A DNA stretch of 64,000 bases from Ophiocordyceps camponoti-saundersi (nom. inval.) (GCA_003339415.1 PDHQ01000137.1:24503-88502), one strand, 5' to 3'. Shown: positions 1 through 14,600, counted from the stretch's first letter. Notes: generated by a model from the letters alone, not told the origin. Translations and numbers: made by a program.

Positions 1-3000
1 TATCCTTATCTATAAAGGAAACGTGCGGCGGAGGCGGCTTAAGAATACTATTTACGGCTAAATTAGCTTATATAAGCCTCTTTAATCGCCTCGTAAGCTC
101 GGTGCCGTAAATCTCTTCTATTAAATAACGCTTACGGCGTTATATTAATTCTATTAAGGTAAAAGATAGTATTAATACCTCGCGCTCGCGCAAATATTAA
201 AAAAATCGTTCTTTAGGTATTAAATCAGTTAGCTAAAAGTTCTATAAGTTACTAGCTAATTTGTTAAGATTATTACGATTATTAGTATTATAAACTTAGC
301 CGCTAGGAAGATTTAAAGTTATAAGCGCTATCGGTAGTAGTTATGCCTTTTTATTAATTTCCTTAATTAATCGAAGAAGCGTATTCTTATCGAAAAACGG
401 GCGCGGTGCCCCTTTACCTCGATAAGGCGTAGGATTCGGTAAAAAAAGGTGCGAAAAGTCCCCCTTAGGCGTTTTAAAACGCTTTTTTAATAACCTTATA
501 AATTTCTCTTTAATAGTCGAATTCGATATATTTAATAATCTAGCTATAGTAGTTAGATATTTCCTTAATTATTTTTTAATACTTAATATATTAGAGGATT
601 ATAAAATATTAATACTACTAGTTTAGCTATAGGAAGTTTTCTCTTTCTCCCTATAAGGAAGAATAATAAGTTTAAATTCGATAATTTTACCTTTTTCTTC
701 TAAATAAGCTTTAAATTTAACTAATAGGCCCTTTTTAATAATAAGGGCACCGGCATAATTAATAAAATATATATCTCGTATATAAATAACGATCTCTTAA
801 TTAGGAAGCTAAATCTTAAAGATATAGCTATATAAGCCCTTAATACTAATAAGATAACTTTTCTAAGCTTAAGGAGCTATTTTTTTAAACCTTACGATCT
901 TCTCTTTCTACTTCGTTATATATACTATATAACCCTAAGTATAAAGGTAGCTAATATTATATTTATAAGGTAAATTAAGTATCTTTATAACCCTCTCGAG
1001 AGGGCTATTTTTACCTCTCGTAAGTAGTAAATTTAATATATATACTATTATCGATATATAATATAGCTATAAGGTTACGGGAAGCTTAGCGTATAAGCAA
1101 ATAGCCTTAGCTATCGTTAATAAGGTCTTACTAGCCCTCTCTATAAGGCTATTTTATTATAGATTATATAAAGTTAAATAGCGTAGAATAAAGCTATCTT
1201 AAAAAGCCTAGGCCTTAATCGCCTTACTTTTAAACTCCTATACGTTATTAAAAGCTATTATAGCTATAGGAATCCCTCCTAAAGAGGCGTTAACTTATCG
1301 TTTCTAACTGCGAAGAAGATTATAAGCTTACCCTTTTAAGGTAATAGCTATTATTTAATAGAATCTCGTAAAGGCGTTAATTCCGTATAAAGAATATCGG
1401 GCACCGCTATTACCGGGCGGATTATACTTAATAATATCTTAAAAAATAATATCGAGGAATCTTAAGGGCCTAGCTAGCGAATCCCTACTAATTATAATAT
1501 CTACCTTAGCAAATTAATAAGCCTTATATAAGAAGCTTTTAATAGTCTTTTTATTAATTAAAATCCCTATTTTCTAATAAGCTAAGGTTACTTTATCCTT
1601 ACTAGTATATATAAGGCGCTTATATATAATAGTAAAATTAGCTTTTAAGCCTTTTCTTAATAATTTATATAGTAAAATAGCGAATACCTTAATTACGGTC
1701 TAATCGCCGCTTATAGCGGCTATACTAATAACTAAAAATTAATTATTAAGGCGGTAAATATACTTTTTAGTGCCTCTTATAATAAGGAAATTCGTCTTAA
1801 AGTTAGCGATAACGCCTTTTTCTTTTAGAACGCTTATACTTATTAAATTTGCTTAAATATTAGGATAAAAGAAAGCTTACGATAAGATTATCGAATTACT
1901 ATTAGGTAGATCTATTTTAACCTTACCCTCTCCCTAAAGCTAAAAATCTCCGCTATTAGTAGCGCGGAAAAAGTTAATAATAGTATTCTTATAGATCTTA
2001 ATAAATTACTTTAAATTATTAAAAATATAGCCTCCGGCTTTAAAATTATATATAATATTATCTTATTCGATACCGCGGCTAGTAGCTACTAGTTTATATA
2101 TTTATCTAGCTTTCGTAATAGCTTCTAATACCGCGATTTATTTCTATTAATATTAATCTTTTAAGGGTAGGCGTAGTTTTAGATATAACTTCTAATAATT
2201 TTCTTCCTTATAAAGCTTATTACTTTTAGGAATAAAGTATTCGTAATTAAGATATCGTCTTTTCTAGTTTTCTTAAGCGGGAGAAGAGGCTTTACTATTA
2301 TAATTTCCGTAGCTATGGCCTTTACCGTAGCCTTAACCTTTTCCTTAGCTATTATCTCGCTTTTCTTCCTATTTTTTTATATTCTAATCCGCGGAAAAAG
2401 TATCTTTCTTCTTATTATCGATAAGCTTAGCGTAATTTTAAAAAAAACCTAGGACCTTATCCTTTATTAAGGGCTTTTATTTAGCTAGCTTATATATTTA
2501 ATTTTTATATTAGGAAAATATAACGGTTTTAATAGCGTTAATTATAGCGCTAATAAACTATTTCTTATAAGGTTCTTTTATTATAATATAAAGTTAACTT
2601 TATAAGAGATTAAAGCGTTATACGAAAATACCGAATATTATAAAATTCTCCGCTTTTATAATATATATTTCTTTTATAATTAACGAGAAAGTAACTCTCG
2701 GAGCTATATTATATTTTTTCTTAATAGCTATAAAAGTCTAATATACTAATTAATTTAAATTCTAGCTACTATCGCGAATTTTAAAAATTATCGTAAGCTT
2801 ATAATAATATATAATAAGATAATAGTAATAAATTTCCTTATTTTACTATTTCTTTATAGCTATAATATTTATAATTATAAGTTTACCGCTATTAGGCTTA
2901 TTAATATATTAAAGTAAGCGAAATTACTTAATTACTATTTTAATTAATATCTCCTAATATTACTAATTCTCTTAGCTTTTTAGCTTCTTAATATTAGCTA

Positions 3001-3240
3001 AAATCGCTCCTATTTTTATATTTTTTAATAAGGTTATCGTAACCTTCTTCTATAGCCTAAATAAGCTCCTTATTACTTAAATAAGTAATATTTTCCTTAG
3101 CGAGGCTTATCTTAGCTTTTCTTAGCTAAAATAGTTTTCTATAAACTAAGTTAGGTATATTACTTACTTAAAATAATAGCGTCGGTAATATAGTAGCGTT
3201 TACTATAGCTAAGCGGATCCTAAATAGGATCTCTTATAAG
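1..3240 (-). pseudogene. Ty1/copia retrotransposon gag-integrase relic, RIP-destroyed, truncated by window edge
   Basis: Read on the minus strand with RIP-type stops reversed, this tract gives copia-like polyprotein pieces. Around 2,200-2,450 there is a polar Gly/Ser/Lys-rich stretch that fits the end of gag. Around 1,050-1,450 there is an integrase-like stretch that includes a reading close to AKLPVTLQ followed by LLPTRG, which resembles the segment after the integrase core in copia elements. The reverse transcriptase and RNase H would lie further left, outside the window, because copia order is gag, protease, integrase, RT. Every frame is interrupted by TAA and TAG, so nothing can be expressed. 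The superfamily call rests on short motifs read by eye; a translated search of a de-RIPped sequence would settle it. Confidence 0.5.
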
Positions 3241-3480
3241 GAATATCGATTATTATTATAAAAAACGCGCAATTTAGCGTAACGGGCGTATAACCTATTA
3301 AGGCACGCACGCTATCACGGATCGGGCAGTATTATTACTAATACTAAGTCTAACTCTAGTAGCCCCTCTATACTAATTTAGTATAGCTAATATACTAACC
3401 TAACCGGGCTTAAGCCCTAAGTAAGGCATAGCTTAGACTATAAGGTATATTATATAATAATATCTACTATATAGCTAAAA
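3241..3480 (-). repeat. Possible 5' LTR/leader of the copia relic
   Basis: This stretch is richer in GC than its flanks and keeps several CA and TG dinucleotides (for example near 3,302-3,330), unlike the surrounding DNA. It lies just upstream, in minus-strand sense, of the copia gag relic, where a 5' LTR and leader are expected. No second copy occurs in the window, so its borders and LTR status are not shown. Confidence 0.3.
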
Positions 3481-5685
3481 ATAAGGTAACTTTATAAAGG
3501 ACTCTTTTACTTTATAACCGCCCTTTTATTTTTACTACTCCTTTACTTATAATTAAAACCTTTTCCGCTTTAGCGCTTATTAAGTTTAAGTTAAAGTTAA
3601 AAGCTAATAAGTTTATTATACTTAATATTACTCTTACTCCTGCTATAAAAGAAGCTCCTATTATTATTAAAAGCGCTATAAGCGCTTATAACGCTACTAA
3701 GCTACCTTTTTATAAGAAAATTTCTAATCTTATTTAAAATAGTTTTATTAATAAATATTCTAATAATAAAAATTTTATAATACTAGCTAATAATTATATT
3801 ATATTTAATAAAGAATAATAGAAGCTAGTAACTTTTATTTTAAGTTATAAATATAAGGGAGGGCGTAAATATAGCCGCGGCCGCGGCTATAATTATAATA
3901 ATCGCGGATATTTCCGCGCTTTATATAGTTAAATTAATTTTTTATATATAGTTAAAGTAATTAAAACTTAGAGCTAAGTAAGCGATTAGTAAAGTAAAAA
4001 ATATAAGTATATTATTATATAATAACTATTATATATCCGCGCTAAAGTTAATATCTCTATTCTCTTTTTTCTTATAAAGTAATATTATAAAATTAAACTA
4101 GTAAAGCTTTCTTAGTAAAAAGAATTAATATATAAGTTATATTATAAATTATAAGTTATTAAGCGCCCTAATAAGGTTTTACTAGTCTTATATTAAACGC
4201 TAGTAAGCGTTAAAAAAAGCTTATTTTTATAAATAAAAGTATAGTTAATAAAGATATAAAGGATTATTTTATCGCCGCTATTATAAAAGTATTACCTCGA
4301 TATTACCTTAAGTACCTTATAAGCTTAGAGAAATAAATTAAGTCTAAGTTATCTAGTCCTAAGCTATATAAATATTATATTAATAAACTTAAGGAGTCCC
4401 TTATATATATAAAAAGCGGAGCTAGCTTTACGTTATAATAGCTTATTTATAAGGTAGCTATATAACTACTTATATTTCTTTTACCTTTCTTCCTTAAAAT
4501 ACTAATAGAAAAGCTATTTAATATAAAGTTAAATATTAAAATCGCGTTATTTATATTTTACCGCTAGCTTTAAGCTAGTTTATATTATATAAAATTTCTC
4601 TAAATTTTATAATATTTAATATCTCCTCTAGTAAGGGTATTTTTTATATTTATAATATATTTACTTAGCCGCTTTTTTTACTATAATATAGATAAAGTTT
4701 ACTATTCTAATATATTATAAGTAGTGATAAGTATAAATTATATAATAAGTAAAATAAAAGTTAAAAAGTAAAATAAAAGCTTTAGCTTTAATATAATAAA
4801 TTAAGGTAGCCTTATAAGCTTTAATAATAACTTTAAAATACTTAAATTACTTTATACCTAAGGCTTTTATAATAAAGCTATATAATATCCCCCCTAGCTA
4901 TATAAATAAGGCGATCTAAGCTATACTAAATAAAATAGCTAATTTAATAATTTTAATATAAACTTCCTTTACTTTTAATAAAGTATAGCTTTATATTAAC
5001 GCTATAATTCTAGTAAGGGCTAGGTATTAGCACTTAAGCTTAGCGGTAAGTTTTAAAAAGTAAAATTTCTAATATAGCTTATAATATAACTAAACCCTTA
5101 AAAATCGCGCCTCTTATATTAGTTATATTATTATAACTTTAAGCTAAAGCTTAGTTATATTTACTATCCTTACTTTTATAAAATATATTAACTTATTTTT
5201 AGCTAGCTAAAAAAATATTTTATATTTTAAGGCTTATTATTTATAAATTTACTATATACGCTTAAGTTAAAATAATACCTAAGCCTTATCGCGTTTAATA
5301 TTAAGAATATTAATATTATTTATAAACTTTATTATAAAAAGACTTAATATTAAGTTTAAGCGTTAATATAGTAAGGATATATATAAGAGGAAGAGGACTA
5401 GTAATATAAGAGATATTTAAGGGACTCCTTATTAAATTAAAAAAGTATCGCTTAGTTTATAATTAAACTTAAGTTTTAAAATATAATTTATAAGGTATAA
5501 TTAGATAAACGCTATAACTTATTTAAGGAAGCTTAGGTAGTTTATAATAATAATTAACTTATTATAAGAAATATAGTTAAAGGCCTTAATAAGGTTTAAT
5601 AAAAGGAGTAAGGCGGTGCCGCCTTAGTTTTAAATTATTTTAATTATTTTAGTAAGTAGAAAAATTATTATATTAATAAAGTATT
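3481..5685. other. RIP-mutated tract, not assigned
   Basis: No open reading frame and no terminal repeats could be found. The stretch 3,845-3,930 reads on the plus strand as an Arg/Gly/Asn/Tyr-rich segment, which could be a remnant of a nucleic-acid-binding protein, but I cannot name it. Composition (no CA/TG, TA-rich, CG kept) shows it was repetitive DNA attacked by RIP. Confidence 0.5.
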
Positions 5686-5690
5686 ATAAT

Positions 5691-5940
5691 TATAAGGGAT
5701 TCGGGCTGCGCCCGAATAGCTAAGTTACGTGGGGGGTGCTTAGTTAAGTCCGCGCGTATAATAGGCGCGGGGTGCATATAGGTATATACGATTAGTTAGC
5801 GCCGCGCGCGGGACGGGCGCGGGCTGCATACGGACTATAACCCTAAGTACGTATACTATATATACCTTAGAACTTCTTAAGTTATTCTATATTAATAGAG
5901 TCAGCTTCTTACAGATGTTAAGGAGTGTAGGACTTTTATA
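5691..5940 (+). mobile_element. Solo LTR of the gypsy family A/B, 250 bp
   Basis: This 250-bp sequence starts TATAAGGGATTCGGGC and ends GACTTTTATA (TGTAAGGG...TTTACA before RIP). It matches the LTRs of elements A and B. It is flanked on both sides by the same 5 bp, ATAAT (5,686-5,690 and 5,941-5,945), and the internal sequence of the element does not follow it. That is the signature of LTR-LTR recombination leaving a solo LTR. It keeps more CA and TG than the other copies, so it has suffered less RIP or is younger. A short palindrome, ATTCGGGCTGCGCCCGAAT, lies next to its 5' end. Confidence 0.88.
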
Positions 5941-5945
5941 ATAAT

Positions 5946-6051
5946 TTATTATTTATTTAACTATTAAGAAAGATTTAGGCCTCCTCCGCTATTAAATATA
6001 ATTTTCCTAGCTATAATTATTTTTAAGATTTTCCTTATTATATTAATAATA
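5946..6051. other. Short spacer between solo LTR and long-TIR element
   Basis: RIP-mutated AT-rich sequence with no feature, except that 6,043-6,051 (TTAATAATA) is repeated at 11,603-11,611 and may be the 9-bp target duplication of the next element. Confidence 0.4.
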
Positions 6052-6500
6052 AATTATACGCTAATATACCTTATATAGCTTAGAACTATCCTATATATAT
6101 TCTAAAAGGGGGAAAAATTAGAGAACTTAAAGTAAAACCCTCCTTTTAAGCGTTACCTTAGCTTTAAGTTAGACCCCGCTTATACCTAGCACTTTATATA
6201 TTTAATAAGTTAAGTATTAACTAGTAAATTAGAAGCTTATATTTCCCTTAAAGTAAACTTTATAATAGTAAAAGTACGCGTAAACTAAGTTTAATATAAA
6301 ATTTATATAGCTTACTTATCTTTTTAACTATTATTATCGCTATAAACTAAATCCCCGTATTTAATTAGGGCGGCCTTAATAATTTAATTTATTAAGGCCT
6401 TATTAATATAGCTTAGGAATATATAAAAGTTTTCCTATCTTATAATAAACCGTATAATAGCTAGTTTTAAAAAATACCTAGATTATTATAGTAAAGCTAT
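6052..6500 (-). repeat. Left TIR of long-TIR element
   Basis: Inverted copy of 11,130-11,602. Further direct copies, in the orientation of the right TIR, lie at 26,746-27,262 and 27,272-27,800. Confidence 0.6.
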
Positions 6501-8504
6501 AAATAAATATAAAATTAAAGTTAAAGAAGGAGGTATTATTATATTTACTCTCTAGCGTTTCTACCCTAGCTATTATTAGTTTCTAGTTAGCGCTAGGGGA
6601 GGAGAAGGAGGGGTAATATAAATAAAATTCTAATTTATAAACTTTTAAGGTTAGGTAATATACGCGTTCTTCGCCCGGTCTTATACCGCTCTTATTTTAA
6701 AGTAAAGTTAACTTTACTTAAAGTAAAACTTTTAATAAAAAAGGTAATAATATAGTTTTTTTCTATAAGCTATAAAATAAGCGGACTTACCTTTTATATA
6801 TAAAACGGTAAAATACTTATTATATTTTAGCTTTATTATATAATACTTAGTAATATATCTAAGTTAGTAATATTTAAAATATTACTAAAGTTAAACTTTT
6901 AATATATATAGTTTAATATTAAAAATCTTTATTATTATTATTATACCTTTATTATAAATTTAATTTATATCTACTATATTATTAATAATAATTACTAAAA
7001 AGCTTTATTAAGTTTTAAAATAATATCTTTTCGCGTATAATTATATTATTAAGATTTTATTTAATAACTTAATCTTCTTATAAAGGGCTTCCTTATTACC
7101 TTACTATAAGGCCCGCGCTAGTACCTTTTTTATAATAAGAGTATAACTTTTATTAGTTAAATATACCTTTTTTTTAAAAGTAATATAAAGTTACCTTAAA
7201 TTAAACTAAAGCTTATAAATAGTATTTTAAAATATTATTATAATATTACCGCTAAGTAGTTTCCTTATTATAAAAGCTTAGCCCTATCTATAAAGTCTAT
7301 AGTTAATATTTATTATAATCGCTTTTAAGCTTTAAACTTAGAGCAGAGTAGCTATAAAGTTAAAACGAATTATAAGCTATTATTTATATCGCCTAAGAAT
7401 TTACTTTTTAATAGTTTTCTTTAGCGCTTTAGCTATAACTATAGCTTATATTAAAAAAATTCCGCTTCTCTTAAAGTTATAGAAAAAAGAGGAAATTATA
7501 GCTATAATAGCTAAGGAAATATTACTAACTAATAAAGTTAAAATAAGGAGGGCACCTCCCCGGACCTTTTTAAACTCCGTTACGTATTTAATAATTACTT
7601 ATATAAAAATAAAAGCGTTTTCCGAAATAATTTTAATAATATTTACCTTAGCTTTTAATAAAATAATAAATATAATAAACTTTTAAGTTTAAGATTATTA
7701 TAGTTTAGAGTAAAGCTATATTTTAAGTAAAAAATTTTCGCGGTTACGATTAACTTATATAGCGTCGCCCTCCCCCCCGGAGTCGCTCCGGGCGCAGCTA
7801 GCTATTATTATAAGGTAAAAAAGGGAGCGGAGTCTACTTATAATATAAGAATAAGAAGTCCGTATCCGCGTTACTATAAGCGCGGAGTTTATAAAATATA
7901 TAAATAATACGAGTAAATAATTATTTTTTATTATATTAAAGAGTGAAATTAGCTTATATTTATTAAAAGTATAATATATAGCTAGTAATTTATTTACTTT
8001 TTAGATAATTATAATATTAAAGATTATAAATTATAATAAAAAGTAACTATTATTAATATAATTTTAGAAGATTTTTTAGAAAACTTAGATAAGGGGGGGT
8101 TTATATTTTTTTAGAAACTTAACTAGAATTTTATTAAAGCTAGCTAACTTCTAAAAAGCGATTAAAAAAAAGTAAAGTAAATATTTTTAATAATAATAAT
8201 ACGCTTAATATAAAAAGAAAGGAAGGGATTATTTAAAGTAAATAAAGAGGCTAAATTAATAAAAGCTAGGAAGAATTATTAGCTAAGTAAAGTTACCTTA
8301 TCGGAGAAAATAGTTACTAATATTAACTTTAAGTATTTTTAAAATATAGGGATATATACTAGCTTAGGCGCAGCCTAGCTTTATAGCTAAGCTTAATATT
8401 TTATAATCTAAAAAGTTAATAATTTTATAAAGATATTATTAAGAAAATCACGCTAAGCGCTATAGCGTACTATGCTAATTATTAATTTCTATATTTTTAT
8501 TACT

Positions 8505-8546
8505 TTTTAGTAATCTTACTAATAAGAGTTAGTAAGATTAGTATAC
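8505..8546. repeat. Small hairpin
   Basis: The arms TAGTAATCTTACTAA and TTAGTAAGATTAGTA surround a short AGAG-type loop. Position and symmetry could mark the end of a small inserted element inside the long-TIR relic, but no partner end was found. Confidence 0.4.
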
Positions 8547-11129
8547 TAATAGCGCCGGGCTTTTTTTATAATTATTATAATAATAGCCGTTACTTAGTCT
8601 TATTAATTTTATATTATAAGGTAAGTTTAAATATATATTAGTATTATTATTTTTACTATTATTTTTAGCTAATTATAAAATAAAGTAATTATATTTTTAA
8701 GCTTTTTAAGTAATATAATAAAATATGAGTTTAGTTTAGGTTAATTCTATATTTTAGCTATAAAAATATCTAAGTAAAAAAAGCGCTATATTTTAATTAA
8801 AATTATATTAAAGTAAAGATTAATATTAATAAGGATAATTTATAAAATATAGTTAAAGCTAATAAAGTTAAGGTTATTTCCTAAGTAAAACGCTTAGTAA
8901 TTAAATATAGCTTAAGCTAAGTTAATAATTTTAATTCGCTTATTATATACTTTTTAAGTAATTTCGCTTAAAGGCGTAAGGAGTTTAAGTTAGAGGCTAG
9001 TTACTAGCTTAAGAAAGTTAAATATTTTAAGGGAGGATTATTTATAATAATCTTAGGAGGGGTAATAGAGGTTAAAATCGCTATATAAAAGGGTAGCTAT
9101 TAGGCTTAGATTAGGGCAGATAATATCTTTTTAAAAAAGGGACCTAATTTAATTATTAATAAAGGTAAGTAAATAGATATAATTTATAATAAGGGTAAGT
9201 TATAGAAGAGAATAGATATTATATTAAGGGAGGTAAAAGGGGTTTAAAAGGAAAAGTTTAATTATTTATAAATATAAAAAATCGCTTAGCTATTAGAATT
9301 TATAAGTTTATATAATAAGATACTTAAAAGCGGTAAGCGATTAAATTAGTCGCGTTATAGTTCCTATATATAAATAAATTTATAGCTAACTAAGCTATAA
9401 AGCGCTACGTATATAAAATAGTTACGCTTTTATATATTCTAAAAAAAGATTTTAATCTTTATTAAAAGTAAATAAGATAAAAGTTTACGATTATATTAGA
9501 GTAAGTAAGGGGGCTTCTTATCTCTTACTAGCTTCCTATCCTCCTTAGGCACCGGAAGTAATATTAGTTTTATTATAGCCCTTTTTCGGTACTAAGCTAA
9601 AGTCCTTATTAGTATTAAATTAAATTATAGCTTATAACTATAATAAGGGTAAGAGAGATCGCTTTTAAAACTAAACCTTAATAAAGCTATTACTAAACTA
9701 AGACTAAGTTAGTTATAAGTAATTTTAAAACTTATATAATTAATAAGCGTAGTTATTATATACTTAGTTTTAATACGCTTTCGAAGTAAGATAGTCCCGG
9801 GATTATAAGGCGTAGTGTCCTTTATAAAAGATATAGCTTCTAGCTTTATTTTTAGCTAAGGCTAGGTATACGCCCTCCTCTTTTAAGTACGCTATAGCTA
9901 TATAAAAGCTATAGCGTAATTATTTATAATAATATTTTACTATATATTTTAATTAGTAATATTAATAATATTATTAGGGCTATATTATATTATTATAAAC
10001 CTTAACTTAAGAGATTTTTATATTTATTATAAGTTTATTTTATATAAGTTTATTAATATTTGTTATATTAGTAACTCTTAATATTAAGTATATACGCGTA
10101 GCTCCCTTATTATAAGGCTAAAGAGCTTAGACTTAGGTAATTTTAACCTTATTAACCTTTTTAATTTATTATATAAGTATATCTTAGTTATTATAAGCGG
10201 CCTCTATATATACCCTTTTTACTATAATAAAGTAAGTCTTTTAATTATAAACCGCTCCTTTCCTAAAAAAGATAAGAATTTACTTAACTAAAGCTACTTA
10301 TCTTTTATATTTTAGATAAAATATAATTACGATATTCTTATTAAGAAGCTATTATATTACTAATATAGCTTTATATTTTAAAGCTATATTTATAACTTAT
10401 ATAATCTTTTATAAGGTTAGTTATAAAATATTTATATTAATTATAATATTTTTTATAAATATAGTAACTTTTTTATTAAAGTAGCTTAGGATAAGTTTAA
10501 TTATTATATATTTATTAGTAGCTATAAACGCTTATATTAAGCGGGCCTAATTAGTATTAAGATTAGCTATTAATAAAAAAGCTATTTATATAGCTTTAGT
10601 AACTATTTTCTTAATTAACTTAATAATCTTAAGTAAAAGTTAAGTCTTAGTTTAATCTAAAATAGCTATATATTTTTTATAAAATTTAGCTTTAAAAGCT
10701 ATTATAATATTTTATATTTCGGAAAACGCTATAGCTAATATTATTATAATAAGCTTACTATATATATTCTTTATATTATAATCGCTAAGGTATTATACTT
10801 AGTCTATCGCTCTGTTTATCTTAATATTATTATTATATTACTCTTAGCTAAACTAGGGATATTACGAGGACGAACTTAATCCCCGCGACCCCTTATCTAT
10901 AACTATAAAAGTATCGCCCGTTCTTTAGGCCCCGGCCTTAGCCGTCGCGAGCGCTATTATTATCTCTTTAGTAATAAATATATTATAGCGAGCGGAATAT
11001 TAAATAACGGGTCCTATCTTATTATTATAAAAGGTTATATATAAAATATATACCTTCTTTTTTTTTAATATTAACCGGAGTTTAGAAATAATAAAAATAA
11101 AAGCGCTAAAAAAGTAAATATAATAATAC

Positions 11130-11602
11130 TTCCCTTAACCCCTTTTTTAAACTTATCTATAGCTCCGCTATAATAGTTTAGCTATCTCTTAAAATTAGCT
11201 ATTATAAGGTTTATTATAAGATAATAAAACCTTTATATATTTCTTAGTTATAATAATAAGGCTTTAATTAATTAAATTCTTAAAGCTATTTTAATTAATT
11301 ATAGAGATTCAGTTTATAGCGATAATAATAGCTAAAAAGATAAATAAGCTATATAAACTTTATATTAAACCTAGTTTATATATACTCTTATTATTATAAA
11401 GTTTACTTTAAAAGAAGTGTTAGCTTCCTAATTATTAGTTATTACCTAACTTATTAAATATATAAAGTACTAAGTATAAATAAAGTTTAACTTAAAGCTA
11501 AGGTAATATTTAAGGGGTGGGTTTTACTTTTAATTTTTTAGTTTTTCCCTCTTTTAGAATATATATAAAATATTTCTAAGTTATATAAAGTATATTAGCG
11601 TA
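11130..11602 (+). repeat. Right TIR of long-TIR element
   Basis: Reverse-complement partner of 6,052-6,500. Matching blocks include CTATTATAAGGTTTATTATA and the end TATATTAGCGTA. Confidence 0.6.
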
Positions 11603-11611
11603 TTAATAATA

Positions 11612-14600
11612 TTATTATTATTTTATTAAGTCTTATTATAAGTATAGTTATTATAAAACCTTTATAGCTAAGAAATATTTTATTATTAATTATAAAATTT
11701 ACTAAGCGATATTTTTTATTAGCTTAGTTTTTTATATACTTTATATCTTTATACTTATAGCTTAAGCTTATTATTATACTTTTTATACTTAAGTAATAAG
11801 TTTATAAGCTATAATAGTAAGGCTTAATACGTTTAAAAAGTTTATAATATTTAAAATTAAAAGAGGATTCTTTATATTTTTATTAAAGGCGATAATAAGT
11901 AGCGCGATATTAATAAATATATACTAAGAGGAGTTATAAATAAAATCTAAAGTAGGAAAAGGGGTATTTTAATTATTTTAATATTTATTTATATAAAATT
12001 ATAGCTTTTAATTTAAGTATTAGTTAGTTACTTTTATATTACTTTATATTTATAAATAAAAAGCGCTATTATAATAATACTTAATATTAATTAGCTAGTT
12101 AATTTTATTAAGAGATTTAAAAATAAATAAGCTAATATTATTAGTAATTTATATATTTAATAAATTAAAAAAGAAATAAAAGTATTAGAAATAATATCTT
12201 ATAAGTATTTTAGCTATATTATTCTTTTTACTTAATAATATAATTATAATTTAACTTAGCTTATAGATAAAAGCTTAGATATAATTAATTTAAAATAATC
12301 TTTTAATATTATTTTCCTATTATAAGTAATATAGTCTTATATAAAAATTAAGATAAGTAAAAAATATAATAAACTTAAGGTTTTATCTTATAATATTTTA
12401 TTCTTTTAATATTTATAAGAATTATAAATATATTAGTAATTATCTTATTTTATCTTAAGCTAGTAATTACTTTATTAAAATATTTAAATAGTTTTATTTT
12501 ATTTATTAGAAGTAAAAATAGCTAGCTTATATATATTTCGAATTAAAGTAATATAAAGAAAGAATTATTTTTAATTATTTTATTTAAATACTATAAGGAA
12601 ATTATTATAAAATTTAAAGTTTTAGCTTATATTTTTTTTAAAGTTAATTATACTAACTCCGCTTCTAATAAGATAAAGTTTTTTATTAAGTAAACTAAAG
12701 TAATTATAGAAATTAGGGTTAAGGCTTTAAATTTAAAGCTTTTTAAAAGAATTATTATAAGCGTCCTTTTTTCCTTTTTATAAACTTTTATAGTTAGGAG
12801 TTTAGCTATTTTATATAAAAGGGTATTAATAATAATATTAAATTAGCTAAGTTAGTATAAGAAATAAATATTAAACTAAATAAGAAAATTAGATTATTAA
12901 ACTTAATAAATAAAAAGTAATTTTTTTATTATAAAATAAACTAAGGCTTTATAATTTATATTTATATTAAATTTTTAATTAAGTAATTTTAAATAAAAAA
13001 TATATAAAGCTTTATAGAATAATAAAATGTTTATAATTTTAAATTAAGTATACTTATTTAGCTAAATTTATTATTTTTAAGAAAAAGCTTATAAACTTTT
13101 ATATTTAATTATTTTATTATTATTAAAATATATTAATAGTAATATTTTAAAAAATATTAATTTTAAAGTATATTAAGAGTTTAAGATAAAAAAAAGTAAA
13201 TACTAAGGCTTATATAGCTAACTTTTTTATTTTATTAAAAAGTTCCTTTTATTTTAATTTAAGCTTAAAAGCTATATTTTTCTTTTAAAAATAATTTAAG
13301 AGCTTAATAATAATATTAAAATAATAATAAAAAATCTAAATAAAGTTATAAAATCTTATAAATAAGTAAATAGCCTTATAATTATAAAAAATTTTAAATT
13401 TCTAATTTTAAATTACTTATATTTTATTAAAGTTTATACTTATTCTTTAGCTTATATATAATATTATAGTAAAATAATTAATTTCTATAATATAAAATTT
13501 TAATTTTTAAATATCTTCTTATAAGTTTACTTAATATAAATATTAAATTATTTCTTAATATTTCTCTTAATATTCCTCTTTTTCCCTATTTAAGTAAATT
13601 AATATATTATTAATATATATATATATATAATTAAAAAGATTATAAAATTAAATATTATTAAAATTTCAAAATTAAGTAAGCTTTATTTTTAAGCTAAATA
13701 GGAAAATAAGCTAGTAAAATATATTAAACTTTATATAAAAAGCTATAAGGTGTTTAAAATTAAAGTTAAAATAAAGATAATAATATACTTAAATAATATT
13801 AATTTTTAAAAACTATTTTACTTTTTAATAGCTAAATATTATATTTTCTAAAAAAAAGTAAGTAAGATTTTACTTTTTAAATAATTATTTATTTATTAGT
13901 AATTAATATAAAAGCGCTAAGCTATTAAATATACCTTTAGCGTAAAGAAAATAAAAGCGGTATAAAAACTAATATATAGCTTAATAAACTTAATTTTAAA
14001 TAAATAATTAATAGTTTCCTTTTCTAAGGGTAAGTATTTTATAAATATTTTATAAAAAAAAGCTTTATTAAATTTAAAAGCTTTCTAAGTTTTAAAATAA
14101 TATTATAACTAATTTAAGAGCTAGTAAAAATATAAGCTTTTTTCTTCTTAAAAATTCTTTTAAAATATATAAAAGCTAGGGGAAATATATTATATATATA
14201 AGTAATATATTTAAGCTTTTATTTTTAAGAAAATAAGATTTCTTATCTTATATATATATAGCTAGCTAAGCTTAACTTTATAGTAATAATTAAATTATTA
14301 TTATTTCTTAGTTTTATAAAAATTATAAAAATTAATAAGGTTATTTTTTTATTATATATAATAAAAGTTTTATTATACTTAGTAAATAAGTTATTTTTTA
14401 AAATATCTTAATTTATATTATTAGTTTTTTAATCACTTTAAGTTAAAGTTTAAGCTAGCTTTTTTTTATAAGTTATATAAAGTCTTTTTTCTTTTATAAT
14501 TAATAAAAAATTTAATATTTACGCCTATTTTAATAAAAAAAGCGGTTTTAACGTTTAGTATTTATTTAAATAGCGGAATTTAAATTTCTAATAAAAAGGG

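Larger units (their letters stand above)
6052..11602. mobile_element. Candidate long-TIR DNA transposon (Mutator-like?), RIP relic
   Basis: About 6,052-6,500 is the reverse complement of about 11,130-11,602, so the two form terminal inverted repeats near 450-500 bp. Both begin (inward) with TACGCTAATATAC. The nine bases TTAATAATA flank both ends, which would fit the 9-bp duplication of Mutator-like elements, but the flanks are low-complexity and the outer border is uncertain by about 4 bp. The left inner part, 6,563-7,862, recurs inverted at 24,109-25,400 and 25,454-26,745. No transposase could be read because RIP is very heavy. The superfamily is an inference from TIR length and TSD length only. 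Confidence 0.5.
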
